Source: Sediminitomix flava
GTDB taxonomy: Bacteria; Bacteroidota; Bacteroidia; Cytophagales; Flammeovirgaceae
Length of the DNA: 64,000 nucleotides
Direction of reading: 5' to 3'
Assembly: GCF_003149185.1 (NCBI RefSeq)
Contig: NZ_QGDO01000002.1
Span: forward strand, 992,001 to 1,056,000
In this document: positions 1 through 10,091 of the stretch, in pieces
Layout of the letters: every line of letters begins with the position of its first letter
Position numbering within the stretch: the first letter of the stretch is position 1
Notes under the pieces: generated by a model
Databases searched by the model: none
Seen by the model: the letters and a program-made list of their open reading frames with translations, nothing else
What the model was told of the DNA's origin: nothing
Made by a program: the position numbers and the translations under genes

Positions 1-1682
1 TAGCTGACACCTTGGTTTGTTGCATTAGAAGGACTAACTGTCGCTGAAAGTTGTTGAGTTACTCCTTCAGATAAAGACAATGAAGATGAATTAAGTGAGA
101 CTCCAGATACTGATACAGTTGAATTTGTTTCCTCACCCAATACGCTCAACTCTTCCAAACTCACCCATGTTCCTGTATAACTAGCTGCGCCCGAAACCGT
201 AATTTTTACGTAACGAGCATTTACTGCTGAAAAGCTATCTACAATCGGAGCACTGTTTGAACCTGGAGTAGAATTATTGCTTCTGTCTACAATTGTTGTA
301 TAAGAACTACCATTTGTGGATGCCTCAATAACATACTGATAAGCCCTATCTCCATAACAAACTAACTCGGTACCATCAATCCTATAAACAGCTCCCAAAT
401 CTATGGTAGCAGATTGTGGATAACCTGAAACAGACCATCGAGTATCTGGATTTCCATCTACCAAGTTTGCAGGAACATTTGTACCATCTGGGGTACCTGT
501 TCCTGTTACAGATTTATTAAGTGCTACGTTTGATCCTGTAGAAGCAGCTCTCACAGTAATAACACTACTATCTGTAAACCCACCATCTGTAGTCGTTACC
601 GTGATTGTAGCTGTACCTTCTGAAACTGCTGTGACTAAACCCGTAGAACTTACTGTTGCTACGCCAGTATTACTTGAGCTGTAGCTTACGCTTTTATTCG
701 ATGCATTGGACGGTGCTACTGCTGAACTAAGTTGCTCATTTCCTCCTACGGTTAAAGAAGCCGTTGCTGGACTTAGTGATACGCCTGTGACAGCCACATT
801 TTGTCCAGTATCACCGTTATGACTTACTGTAAAATCATATACATAAACCTCTCCGTAGTTATTTGGGTCATCCGTATCGCTTCCCTCTCTATCTGCATTA
901 CTTTGTGTATAATTTCCTACTTTAAAGTAAGTCTGGTCATAATTTAGATTCATCACATAATCATTTCCACCATCTCTTACCAAATAAGAAGAAGCCGTAC
1001 CATTGTTGTATGCATTTAACAGATTTCCATCTTCACTATAATAGCAGTAATGTAAACCATCCTTCACAAGAAAGATCACCTCATGAATATCACCTAAATT
1101 ATAGTCTGTTTTGATCGTTAAATCCTCTCTGAGTTTTCCACCATTAAATGATAAGAAAAGATGAGAACCTTCTAATCGCATTACCATAGAATCATCTATA
1201 CCATCAGCTTTATTTCCATGAATTTGGGTTGCGACCAAGTGAGGTTTATTTATCGGTAAATGTGTAATGGCTTGTTTTACATAAAGCATATGGCTTCCTT
1301 CCGTTGTCCAATAAATATCTTTACTTCCATCAGCCTCTCTTTCTCTCAACTCCGACCTGATATAACTAGAGTTTGGTGTAGTTCCATTGTTACTTCTTAT
1401 TGGAGCATAAAAAACAATGGCATCACCTGCATTATTTACATAGAAATACTCATTGTTAGGTTCTCCACAAAGGGTTTTATCCTCTGCCCCATCTGGATAT
1501 GTAATTTTCCATTGGTTACAATTTATCATTAAGTCGGAAGGAACTTGTGCTCTTAGTTCTGTTGAAAAACCAAGAAATAGGGTCAGTGTTAGGCAACTGA
1601 ATAGTTTGAATAGGGATTTCCCTTTCAAAAATGAAGGTATAGCAGCATACCTAAAATGTGAGACGAGTAATCTTGTCTTCAT
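1..1682 (-). CDS. PL7 alginate lyase, secreted, multidomain (3' end outside window)
   Basis: This is a polysaccharide lyase of family 7, expected to cleave alginate outside the cell by beta-elimination. I translated the minus strand from the ATG at 1682; the frame stays open to the window edge, giving about 560 residues. A hydrophobic signal segment ends near residue 45 (LRAQ). The PL7 signatures are visible: RSELR at 109-113, QIH at 153-155 and YFKVGNYTQ at 252-260. After the catalytic domain come a Big_2-like Ig domain (about 297-378), a discoidin/CBM32-like domain (about 383-515) and the start of a second Big_2 domain. The accessory domains suggest carbohydrate attachment. The true C-terminus, where a type IX sorting domain could sit, is not visible. 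The hybrid regulator at 2201-3952 lies just upstream on the same strand and is a plausible regulator. Confidence 0.9.
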   Translation of the reverse strand, partial: MKTRLLVSHFRYAAIPSFLKGKSLFKLFSCLTLTLFLGFSTELRAQVPSDLMINCNQWKITYPDGAEDKTLCGEPNNEYFYVNNAGDAIVFYAPIRSNNGTTPNSSYIRSELREREADGSKDIYWTTEGSHMLYVKQAITHLPINKPHLVATQIHGNKADGIDDSMVMRLEGSHLFLSFNGGKLREDLTIKTDYNLGDIHEVIFLVKDGLHYCYYSEDGNLLNAYNNGTASSYLVRDGGNDYVMNLNYDQTYFKVGNYTQSNADREGSDTDDPNNYGEVYVYDFTVSHNGDTGQNVAVTGVSLSPATASLTVGGNEQLSSAVAPSNASNKSVSYSSSNTGVATVSSTGLVTAVSEGTATITVTTTDGGFTDSSVITVRAASTGSNVALNKSVTGTGTPDGTNVPANLVDGNPDTRWSVSGYPQSATIDLGAVYRIDGTELVCYGDRAYQYVIEASTNGSSYTTIVDRSNNSTPGSNSAPIVDSFSAVNARYVKITVSGAASYTGTWVSLEELSVLGEETNSTVSVSGVSLNSSSLSLSEGVTQQLSATVSPSNATNQGVS

Positions 1683-2200
1683 AATAGTGTTTTAGTTTTT
1701 TAAAAGAAAAGAATAAAGTGTGTATGCGTATTTCGAACCAAAATCAATATCAAAAACATGTCGTTGCTTTATGAAATCTTTGGAGTGGCCAATCCCTCGA
1801 TTATGACGATACTGATAAGTGAAAGAAGAATTAAGTTCTTGAGTTTTTACGCTGTTATGAGCAATAGGAAATCATTCCTTTTAAAGCTCTTTTCATTGTG
1901 TGTTGATGTACCATTTTTAAAAGAGTAAAGTCAAACATCTTTTAAGGTGAAAATCATATAAATGTGTATTCGAAAATTAAAGTGATTATTACACTTATTT
2001 CTGATTAAGAACAAATCTATAGGCTCCTCCAAAAAAAAGAGGATAAAAGGAGAAAATATTGGGATTCCTAGCGTTACAAAAAGGGGATTTAATCGTTACA
2101 AACCGACCTTAAAAGTATTTAAAGGGCTATTTGAACGTATTTTTCAATTAAATAAAATGTCGATTAAAGCATGGCCATAGGAATCAAAATATAAGTGTAA
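1683..2200. other. 518-bp intergenic region, no gene seen
   Basis: This AT-rich stretch lies upstream of the alginate lyase and downstream of the hybrid regulator. I see no convincing open frame, RNA gene or strong hairpin. It presumably holds the lyase promoter. Confidence 0.5.
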
Positions 2201-3952
2201 TTAAGTGTTCTTTCTCTGATTATTGAGGTAAGTAGTTGGCGATATTCCGTATTCTACTTTAAAGCATTTAGAAAAATATTTGGGATTTAGAAAGCCAACT
2301 TCATAAGCTATTTCTGAAATATTTAGCTCACTAGAGTTCAAGAGTTGAGCAGCTCTTTTTAAACGAACTGATCGGATAAAATCAGAAGGTGATTTACCTG
2401 TAAGTGAAGTTATTTTTCTGTAAAGCTGTACACGGTTTATATCTAAAGCCAAACTGAGTTCTTCTACACTCAAATCCGTTTTTGAAATGTGCTGTTCCAC
2501 ATATTCCAAAGCCTTTTGCACCAATTGTTCATCAATGCTTGTAATGGAAACTTCCGTAGGTTCAGCAGCTATTTTTTTACTGAAAGCTTTCTGCAATTGA
2601 TCACGTTGGGTCAACAAACTTCTGATTCTTGATTCCAATACCTCAAAGTTTAGCGGTTTTGAAACATACTGATCTGCCCCGCTCTCAAAAACTTGTACTT
2701 GGTAATGTTCCTCTGTTTGAGCTGTAAGTAATATGATGGGGATATGAGCTGTTTTAGCATCACTCTTCAGCTTTTTACAAAGCGTATTTCCATTCATAAT
2801 AGGCATTACAAAATCACTAATAATTAAATCGGGCTGTTCTCGAATTGCTTGTTCAAAACCTTCCTGACCATCTGATGCTTCAATGATTCTGTAGTTTTCT
2901 TTCAGACTGGTTGTCAAAAAAAAGCGAAAATCGTCATTGTCTTCTACAACTAAAATCAGAGGCGTTTTTCTATTGTGTTTTATACTTGACGAAACCTCAA
3001 TATCATTTTCTGATGGAGCTAAAATAGTCGATTTCACATCCGTTTGCTCATATTCCAAAGGTAAACGAACAATAAAACAACAGCCTTCTCCAATCTTACT
3101 TTCAAGCTCTATCGTCCCTTTATGAAGTTCTACATATTCTTTTGTGAGCGTTAGTCCCAAACCATAATCTTCCTTCTTTTCAAGTAGATTAATTGTTGTT
3201 GACTGATTGAAAAGCTTATTCAAATGTTCGGTCTGGATTCCTATTTCACTGTCCTTGAGTTTTAAAGTTAATGATGCTCTTTCAATATGTAATTCAAGAG
3301 AAACTCGCCCAAAGTCAGGTGTATGCTCAAAAGCGATAGAGATAAGGTTATATAAAATCTTATCAAACTTATTGTAGTCTAGCAGACAAACACACTCGCT
3401 CTCATTAGTTTGAAAAACAAAGTCTATATTTTTTGATTTTGAAAGTACTTCAAAAGAACTCACTCGCTTTTCTGTAAATTCTACAAGGTTTGCTAAAGTC
3501 TTGTTTAACTCTAGTTTCTCCGTACCAAACTTCTGAATAGCTAATAGTTGGTCTACTTGCTGCTGTAAGCGTTTCGTGTTTTCAGAAATCAGTAAATGTT
3601 GCGTATCCTTCCCATTTTTAAAATTAGTTTTCAATAGCTTATCCAAAGATGACATCATCAAACCCAACTGTGTTTTGAGTTCATCATTGACATTCTCATA
3701 CAAACCAATTTTAAACGTATTGAGATCATGTTCTTTTTTCTTTTTCAATAGTTGCTGTCGCATTCTCCACATCAAAAACAAACTGATTATTAGTCCAAAA
3801 GTGAAACCTATAACACCCCAAGGCATAGCTGTATTTAGAAGAATTGAATAGGAAAGTAAAGTAGTTATGATATACATCTCGATATACTGTGATAGTCTAT
3901 TTAAGGAGTAATTGAATTGTAGTTGTCTGTAATTTTTAGTTAAACTAATCAA
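2201..3952 (-). CDS. Hybrid two-component regulator (HTCS-like) without sensor domain
   Basis: The domains in order are: two predicted membrane segments (about residues 27-62), a dimerisation-helix region, a HATPase-like domain (about 185-305), a receiver domain (about 330-450, with the acceptor Asp in IISDFVMP and the Lys in SKPLN) and a C-terminal AraC-type DNA-binding domain. This order is typical of hybrid two-component systems that control glycan-use genes in Bacteroidota. Two things are odd. The large periplasmic sensor is missing. At the usual phospho-acceptor block the sequence reads NVNDELKTQ, so Asp90 sits where NISHELRTP-type kinases have His. The ATP lid also has DSEIGI in place of DTGIGI. 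The extreme start is a TTG; the ATG at 3874 (residue 27) is an equally good start. It lies immediately upstream of the alginate lyase, on the same strand. Confidence 0.8.
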   Translation of the reverse strand: MISLTKNYRQLQFNYSLNRLSQYIEMYIITTLLSYSILLNTAMPWGVIGFTFGLIISLFLMWRMRQQLLKKKKEHDLNTFKIGLYENVNDELKTQLGLMMSSLDKLLKTNFKNGKDTQHLLISENTKRLQQQVDQLLAIQKFGTEKLELNKTLANLVEFTEKRVSSFEVLSKSKNIDFVFQTNESECVCLLDYNKFDKILYNLISIAFEHTPDFGRVSLELHIERASLTLKLKDSEIGIQTEHLNKLFNQSTTINLLEKKEDYGLGLTLTKEYVELHKGTIELESKIGEGCCFIVRLPLEYEQTDVKSTILAPSENDIEVSSSIKHNRKTPLILVVEDNDDFRFFLTTSLKENYRIIEASDGQEGFEQAIREQPDLIISDFVMPIMNGNTLCKKLKSDAKTAHIPIILLTAQTEEHYQVQVFESGADQYVSKPLNFEVLESRIRSLLTQRDQLQKAFSKKIAAEPTEVSITSIDEQLVQKALEYVEQHISKTDLSVEELSLALDINRVQLYRKITSLTGKSPSDFIRSVRLKRAAQLLNSSELNISEIAYEVGFLNPKYFSKCFKVEYGISPTTYLNNQRKNT

Positions 3953-4149
3953 AGTGTAAAAAGTACATCTAATAGAAATATGTAATAAGATGACAAAATT
4001 GGCTGTAAAGATTGAACAAGGCTTTTAAAGTGGTGATGGAGGGATATTCTACTATACAGATTCATCGATGAATCATATAAAAATCTTCATTGAAAATAAT
4101 TTTAAGATCATTGATGTTTACTTGTTAGTAAGCATAAAACTGATCATAA

Positions 4150-4617
4150 ATGATGAATAAATTGAAAGCTATATTTCTGGGAGTTAGTATCCTTACCATA
4201 ATAGGTTGCCAAAATCAAGCGAAGGAAAATAGAAATCCCAACGAGCGATTAAATGTAGTTGGTCATTACGTTTCGGAGGGCTATAAAAATCGTGATAAGG
4301 GCTATGATTGGATTGCCGTATCCGTATCTGAAACAACGAATAATAAACTTGAGATTAAAATCCGTTCAAGGGCCGATAAGAAAAAACCTACTTGTACACT
4401 AGATGCTATTGCTGAAAAGGTAAATCAAAATACCTTCCAAACCCCGATAGAAGGAAAAGCTATTCTATTTCAATTTTCAGATACTGAAATGAGTATTTCT
4501 ACAAATAAGAATGAAGATACAGAGCTATTGAACTTCTATTGCTCAGGAGGAGGAAGCTTAAAAGGTATATATAAAAAAATTGACGGTATGCTCGACCAAA
4601 CACAACTCGATAAATAA
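4150..4617 (+). CDS. Small lipoprotein of unknown function
   Basis: The 155-residue protein begins with a type II signal peptide whose lipobox reads LTIIGC, so it should be anchored to a membrane by Cys20. The mature part has two more cysteines (one in KKPTCTLD, one in NFYCSGGG) that could form a disulfide. I do not recognise the family. It stands alone, with about 200 bp of AT-rich DNA upstream and a broken glycosyltransferase downstream on the same strand. It may equally be a periplasmic binding or inhibitor-like beta protein; nothing in the sequence decides this. Confidence 0.65.
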   Translation: MMNKLKAIFLGVSILTIIGCQNQAKENRNPNERLNVVGHYVSEGYKNRDKGYDWIAVSVSETTNNKLEIKIRSRADKKKPTCTLDAIAEKVNQNTFQTPIEGKAILFQFSDTEMSISTNKNEDTELLNFYCSGGGSLKGIYKKIDGMLDQTQLDK

Positions 4618-4785
4618 TAAAACTGACTTTCAAAATATTAAACATACAGGGTAGCATTTGTGAATGCGTTAATTAACGTTTAAAGTCTCCACGAATTCTA
4701 CTCTTCCTTTTTTCATACCTCAGTTACATATTCAAATATTTATTAATCATTTTACTTAAATTGCGATTTGACTAAGATGTACTCA

Positions 4786-5466
4786 GATGGCAATACCTAA
4801 AGTTATTTATCAAACTTACAAACATTCCAAGCTTCCACTCCTTACAAAATGGCATATTCATAGGCTTAAGAAAAAAATCCTGAATATGATTATCAATTCT
4901 TTGATGATGAAAGAGTAGATCAATTTATAAAGAATGAATTCAGCCCAGAAGTATATCAACTTTTTAAAAGAATTAATATTGGAACTGCAAAAGCTGACTT
5001 TTTCAGATATGCTATTCTGTTCAAAAAAGGGGGAGTGTACCTTGATATTGATAGCCTAATTCCTGCCAAGTTAGATTCGTTTATCTCGCCAAATGATAGT
5101 GCTGTTATCGCATTAGAAGGTAATCAAAGATGCTATGTTCAGTATGCGTTGTTTTACGAAGCTGGGCATCCATTTCTTGAAAAAGCATTAGCGCATATCA
5201 TTGAAAACTTAAAGCATAATAAATATCCTTTTGACGTGCACCTCATGACAGGACCTACAGCGTACACAAAAGGTATTCAAGAAGCACTTAGGTCAGCACC
5301 TTCTACCAGTTATAAACAGCTTGGTACAGACTACGAAAAGAAAGTAATGTTTAGCTACCCAATGAGTAAAACGGTATTATATGGTTTCAGAAGAAAAAAT
5401 CATTGGAGAACATTAGCCGAATCCACACCTGTTTTAAAAGCTGAAGAAGAGTTTGAATTAGCTTAA
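4786..5466 (+). pseudogene. DXD glycosyltransferase with -1 frameshift in an A tract
   Basis: Two frames together encode a typical sugar-transferring enzyme of the OCH1/capsular DXD family. The first frame starts at ATG 4786 (MAIPKVIYQTYKHSKLP) and stops within 45 codons. The second frame, open from about 4871 to 5466, carries the rest, including KADFFRYAILFKKGG and YLDIDS, the DXD sugar-nucleotide and metal site. The frames join exactly at a run of seven A bases (4871-4877); eight A bases would restore one protein of about 227 residues. This could be a true pseudogene, a phase-variable homopolymer switch, a slippery-site frameshift or a sequencing error. Without the shift, only a fragment from the GTG at 5035 could be made from the second frame. 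Confidence 0.75.
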
Positions 5467-5501
5467 TAGTTCATATAATCATCAAAGATATAGCCATAAA
5501 A

Positions 5502-5532
5502 AAGGGAGCTTTTCAGATAGAAAAGCTCCCTT
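5502..5532. terminator. Bidirectional hairpin terminator
   Basis: A stem of AAGGGAGCTTTTC with its complement is flanked by A- and T-rich tracts. It lies between the convergent glycosyltransferase remnant and the lipoprotein at 5551. A close relative of the same hairpin occurs at 11816-11846. Confidence 0.8.
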
Positions 5533-5550
5533 CATTTTTTTATATTGATT

Positions 5551-6066
5551 TCATCTCCTTGATTTTCTATTTTCTTCAAGATGTGCTCTATATGATTGCA
5601 TACTTCCCCATTCTTCTATTATCAAGTCATATATTTTTGGTGATAGCTCTTTTAGAAGTACAGTATTGTCATTTTCAAAATTTTCCCAAAACATCATATA
5701 CTTCTGATGATTTTTTTCTCGTAAATCATAGTTCGCTTTAAAGATATTATAACTGCCAAAAGGTTTGATTCTCATCTCATACATCAAGGAGTCTGAAGCA
5801 ATCAGTTCATTTTGAGTTGCGTTTTTTCTTAATAATTCACTAAACGATCTATTACGTTTAGAAAAATCTTGTCGCTCGTTATAAAACTCTTTGAAGCTTT
5901 CAAAGCTCCCATACTTTTCAACAATTTTTTCATAACTCGTAAAGCGTATTTGAGTATAGCCTTCGTTTACTAAAAACTCTTCGTAGGCTTGTTGATCCAA
6001 ATTAATTTTCTCATTACAGGCAAATGAAAAAAGTAATAGATAAAGAGATAGTTTAAATAGTTTCAT
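5551..6066 (-). CDS. Lipoprotein of unknown function
   Basis: The 171-residue protein has a short hydrophobic signal ending in the lipobox LFSFAC, so Cys17 is the likely lipidated residue. The mature part is charged, rich in Glu, Lys and Asn, and looks mainly helical (for example the blocks NQQ-EEF and KNATQNELIASDSLMYEMR). I do not recognise the family. It is a single gene, convergent with the glycosyltransferase remnant and divergent from the TonB receptor at 6309. Confidence 0.65.
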   Translation of the reverse strand: MKLFKLSLYLLLFSFACNEKINLDQQAYEEFLVNEGYTQIRFTSYEKIVEKYGSFESFKEFYNERQDFSKRNRSFSELLRKNATQNELIASDSLMYEMRIKPFGSYNIFKANYDLREKNHQKYMMFWENFENDNTVLLKELSPKIYDLIIEEWGSMQSYRAHLEENRKSRR

Positions 6067-6221
6067 TGTTAGGAAAGTTTAATGGCTAACATCTAGCCAT
6101 GAATATAGTATAGCTATTTTAAATGTAGATTTAACTTAAACTTATTTAATTTTATTTATAATTCAACAACACTATGATACAACTCTTTACAAACTAGCTC
6201 TAATACAATCAATTATACTTT

Positions 6222-6240
6222 ATTTAAAATTATTCTAAAT
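6222..6240. promoter_or_regulatory. Fur-like palindromic operator candidate upstream of TonB receptor 1
   Basis: The 19-bp sequence ATTTAAAATTATTCTAAAT is a 9-1-9 inverted repeat with 8 of 9 paired positions, 69 bp before the receptor start. Two more copies of the same architecture lie upstream of the paralogous receptor at 16815. Assignment to Fur is inference from the 9-1-9 form and the TonB/PepSY context. Confidence 0.5.
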
Positions 6241-6308
6241 AATTTGTAAATGTTAATATTAATCATTTACATTTGTGGTGTTATTTATAATAAGTTTAAA
6301 TAAATATA

Positions 6309-8636
6309 GTGAAACAGCTTAAATTATTACTTTTTACTCTACTGCCAGTACTTACTTTTGCTCAAACAGGAAATATTAAAGGTTCTATTTCGTTTGAAAA
6401 AGAAGCTGCTATTGGAGGTTATGTAAAATTAGAAAACACCAACTTCCAAACTGTTGTAAGCAATGATGGCTCTTTCAAATTGAAAAATATACCTTATGGA
6501 GAGTATCGACTTCTAGCATCTTTTGTGGGTGCTCAAGAGTACACTCAAGTTATACTTTTGAATAAACCACAACTGAACATAAACATAGATTTACAAGCAA
6601 GTATAGATGAACTTTCTACAGTAACAGTAGTCGGTAAATCTGAAGCACAACTAAAGAAAGAAGAATCAATCAAAATCGAAAGTATTCAGATTGGTAAAGT
6701 AGTAGGGCAAGTAAAAGACATTAGCCATGCTATTGATCGAATGACTGGAGTAAGAGTTCAAAGTTCTGGCTCGATGGGTGATCGAGCTCAAATTTCATTG
6801 AATGGATTAACAGGTTATGCTGTCCGTACTTATAAAGATGGAATGCCATTTGAGTTTCTGTATCCTTCATTATCTCTAACCAACATTCCTTTAGTAAACC
6901 TTAAACGTATTGATGTCTATAAAGGCGTCGTCCCTGTAGAAGTTGGTAGTGATGCTATGGCTGGAGCTGTAAACTTAGTTTCTGACTATAAAGATTTTAA
7001 CTTCTTCAATACATCTTATTCTATTGGTTCATTCAATACACATCAGTTTAGTGCTACAAATAATTATGTAAGCAATAATGGCCTTATTTTTAATACCACG
7101 GTAGCCTATAATTATTCAGCTAATAATTATAAAATGACAGCCGATGTGTATGATCCAAACACCTATACAGAAGAAGAAAAGGAAATTGAACGATTTCACG
7201 ATGCTTATCAGCTATTTTACACTGATCTTTCCTTAGTGGTAAAGTCAAAGTCTTGGGCTGATTTATTTAAACTACAGCTCAACTACTCAGATGTTTACAA
7301 AGAAGCTCAAAATGGAGTTATTCTTGGCAATACACCTTATGGTGAAGCTTTCTACGAGTCTGACAACTATAACTTCAATATATTATATCAAAAAAAGCTC
7401 ACAGATAAGTTAAAACTGAATAATGACTTCGTATATGCCCACGAAAAACTATTCACACATGATACCTCTGTTTATGTCTATAGTTGGGAAGGGAAGGTTG
7501 TCGATATTGACCCTGAGAGAAAAGCTGGAGAAATCATTGATGAACCGATATTGTCCAGAAGATTTACAAATAGTATAGTAGACCGCTTTAGCCTCCAATA
7601 CCAACTTTCTGATCATGATCTTTTCTCAATTTCGTTGTTATATGCCGATCAAAGTATTCATGGCAGAGATGAGATGAAGCCCATAGAGGAAGACCCACTT
7701 CAAGACACCCAATCTTTACTCAAAAATATCAGTGGTATTGAATATACCCGAAAGCTATTCAATGAACGATTAAAGTTACAGTTAGCGGGAAAACACTACT
7801 ACTATAAACTAGAAGGTATAGATCTTTTAGAAAAAAAAGTACTGGAAGAAAATGATTACTATGGGTACTACGGAACCTTAAAATATCAGATAACTGATCA
7901 ATTTTTTGTTAGATCTTCTTACGAAAAAGGAGTTCGCATCCCAAACCTATACGAAGTATTTGGTAATGGATTAAACGTAGTACCTAATGGAAACTTGGAA
8001 CCAGAAAAAAGTGATAACCTTAATTTGGGTATCAACTACAAAAAAGTTATTTCAGACGCCTTTAGTTTCGCATTTGACCTAAGTGCTTTTATCAGAGACC
8101 AAAAGGATCTGATATACCTTATCCCTGATCGAGACATTAGCAACTATGAAAATCAGAGAGGAGTTGAAGTTAAAGGTACTGAAACAGAACTGACCATCAA
8201 CTTTTTGAAGAAGTTCAGATATTCTGCAAATCTTACCAAGATGCAAATTCTGATTTCAGAGATCAATGACGGTAATATTTCAAATAATTGGGAAGTAGGA
8301 CAACCTTTCCAAAATAGACCGACATTCTTTACCAATCAAAACCTTGAGTTTAGAGAAGAGGGGCTTATTAATAAAGAAGATAAACTTAGGCTTTTTATCA
8401 ACTACAAATTTGTAGATACTTTCAACTACCTAAGAGAAGGAAAAATTAGAAACGATGACAACTGGGTACCGACCCAACATCGAGTAGATATTGGCATAAG
8501 CTATACCTACAATAGGTTTAATTATACAGCTAATATTTACAATCTGCTAGACGGTGAATTATATGACTTGTATAGTGTCCCGAGACCTGGCAGAAACTTC
8601 AATTTCAGAATTGCATACAACTTGAATAATTACTAA
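6309..8636 (+). CDS. TonB-dependent receptor (cassette 1)
   Basis: The 775-residue outer-membrane receptor has a signal peptide ending at LTFAQ, a carboxypeptidase-regulatory-like beta domain (about 22-105), a plug domain (about 115-225; RIDVYKGVVPVEVGSDAMAGAVN is the typical plug end) and a 22-strand-type barrel ending in an aromatic-rich strand (NFNFRIAYNLNNY). It should import a ligand using TonB energy. The next genes encode a DUF4374 lipoprotein and a PepSY membrane protein. That set, in my knowledge of Bacteroidota, is linked to iron-siderophore or haem uptake. The start is a GTG; there is no nearby ATG that keeps the signal peptide. Its paralogue is the gene at 14401-16815. The substrate cannot be told from the sequence. 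Confidence 0.9.
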   Translation: MKQLKLLLFTLLPVLTFAQTGNIKGSISFEKEAAIGGYVKLENTNFQTVVSNDGSFKLKNIPYGEYRLLASFVGAQEYTQVILLNKPQLNINIDLQASIDELSTVTVVGKSEAQLKKEESIKIESIQIGKVVGQVKDISHAIDRMTGVRVQSSGSMGDRAQISLNGLTGYAVRTYKDGMPFEFLYPSLSLTNIPLVNLKRIDVYKGVVPVEVGSDAMAGAVNLVSDYKDFNFFNTSYSIGSFNTHQFSATNNYVSNNGLIFNTTVAYNYSANNYKMTADVYDPNTYTEEEKEIERFHDAYQLFYTDLSLVVKSKSWADLFKLQLNYSDVYKEAQNGVILGNTPYGEAFYESDNYNFNILYQKKLTDKLKLNNDFVYAHEKLFTHDTSVYVYSWEGKVVDIDPERKAGEIIDEPILSRRFTNSIVDRFSLQYQLSDHDLFSISLLYADQSIHGRDEMKPIEEDPLQDTQSLLKNISGIEYTRKLFNERLKLQLAGKHYYYKLEGIDLLEKKVLEENDYYGYYGTLKYQITDQFFVRSSYEKGVRIPNLYEVFGNGLNVVPNGNLEPEKSDNLNLGINYKKVISDAFSFAFDLSAFIRDQKDLIYLIPDRDISNYENQRGVEVKGTETELTINFLKKFRYSANLTKMQILISEINDGNISNNWEVGQPFQNRPTFFTNQNLEFREEGLINKEDKLRLFINYKFVDTFNYLREGKIRNDDNWVPTQHRVDIGISYTYNRFNYTANIYNLLDGELYDLYSVPRPGRNFNFRIAYNLNNY

Positions 8637-8658
8637 GCATAAAACCAATATTTTAAAA

Positions 8659-9978
8659 ATGAGACTTTATAAAAATATCCTTTTTGCAGCAGCTCTTGGG
8701 TTAGCAATCACTTCATGTGAAGAAACAGAAGACAATGGTGGCAACATGACTCCTGAGGTTGATTACAAAACAGAAGGTTATGTAGTTGGATCAATTTCAA
8801 CGGACAATTACTTTGCAGGATATGTTGAAGAAATGCCTACGGGTAATATTAAAGCTACTGATTTTGCATCTTTTGGTAGATTCAGAATTCAAAAAGCAAT
8901 AAACGGAGTTATGTTTGGCCCTGATACAGACTTAGAAACAAATAAGTTTGTAAAATATGTCATCGATAAGAACTCAAATGAAGTTGAACGTATTGGTGAA
9001 ATTGCATTGCCCGAGTATGCCAATGGTGTTGCTATTATCAATGAAACTACAGGTTTACTTTCAAACTCTTCTGATAAAGAAATCTTGATTTTCAACCCAA
9101 CTACTATGCAAGTAACTGGCGAAATCGATATGTCTGCAGCAGAAGATAGAGAAGGCTTTGACTCAAATGGATATACATCTTTGCTTTACAATGAAAAAGT
9201 TGGAAAAATATATGCGGTTAACTATGCCGACATTGCTGCAACTGGACAGTTCTACGATGCAGAAGAAGTAAGAGTAGAAGTAATTGATGCAACAACATTA
9301 ATACATGAGAAAACAATTGACCATCCGAATGCAGAATATGCTGTTTTCAGAGGAAATACTCATGAAGTCATTGACGAAGAAGGAAATACGTATTTAGTGG
9401 CTCAAGGTCAATATGGTTTAGATGGTATGGTAGGTGCAAATGCTCCTGCGGGTTCAAGACCTCAAATTTTGAAAATCAATACAAACTCAGAATTTGACAC
9501 AGACTATGCTTTCAACCCAATTGATGCAGTAGGCTATGCAAACAACTTTTTCCAAATGTTCACCACTTTGATCTATGCAGGAAATAATAAAGCATATGGT
9601 ATAGGTACTGCAAAAGCAGATTATACTGATACAGAAATGATTGACCTACTCACAAAACTTGGGCTTGGTACTATCACATCAGAAGAATATGGAAAACTAA
9701 TACAATTGGTATTGTATAGCGAAACTTCTAAACTGATGGAAGTTGACTTAACTACAAAACAAGTAACAGAGGTAGCAGGAACACCGTACACTGCAGGTTT
9801 CTCTTACCCTATGTTATACCTTTATGATGATAAATTATACCATCAAGTAACTAGCCCTAGTACAGGTGAAAATGCTTTCTATGAGCTTGATTTGAATACA
9901 ATGTCTAACAAACAACAATTCAATGTTGTAGAAGGCGGCTTTGCATATCAATTCATCGACTTGAAACATGGATTCTAA
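8659..9978 (+). CDS. DUF4374-like surface lipoprotein (cassette 1)
   Basis: The 439-residue lipoprotein has the lipobox LAITSC. The mature protein looks like a beta-propeller, with repeated blades of the kind FNPTTMQVTGEIDMS and MEVDLTTKQVTEVAGTPY. It matches the DUF4374 type of protein, which in Bacteroidota lies next to TonB receptors and PepSY proteins. It begins 22 bp after the receptor stop, so the two are almost certainly co-transcribed. A role as ligand-capture partner of the receptor is inference. The divergent paralogue at 13140-14384 shares the size and layout but is only distantly similar by eye. Confidence 0.75.
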   Translation: MRLYKNILFAAALGLAITSCEETEDNGGNMTPEVDYKTEGYVVGSISTDNYFAGYVEEMPTGNIKATDFASFGRFRIQKAINGVMFGPDTDLETNKFVKYVIDKNSNEVERIGEIALPEYANGVAIINETTGLLSNSSDKEILIFNPTTMQVTGEIDMSAAEDREGFDSNGYTSLLYNEKVGKIYAVNYADIAATGQFYDAEEVRVEVIDATTLIHEKTIDHPNAEYAVFRGNTHEVIDEEGNTYLVAQGQYGLDGMVGANAPAGSRPQILKINTNSEFDTDYAFNPIDAVGYANNFFQMFTTLIYAGNNKAYGIGTAKADYTDTEMIDLLTKLGLGTITSEEYGKLIQLVLYSETSKLMEVDLTTKQVTEVAGTPYTAGFSYPMLYLYDDKLYHQVTSPSTGENAFYELDLNTMSNKQQFNVVEGGFAYQFIDLKHGF

Positions 9979-10091
9979 ACCATAAAGAATTCATACCTCA
10001 ACTGCTGTTCTATTGATTATTTTACCATTCAATAGTTCAGCAGTTTATCCATTTTATTTAATTAGCTACTACTCTCAATACATAAAACACT

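Noticed and set aside
1260-1695. Plus-strand frames inside the alginate lyase
   Set aside because: They are antisense to a clearly coding PL7 sequence and show no family features.
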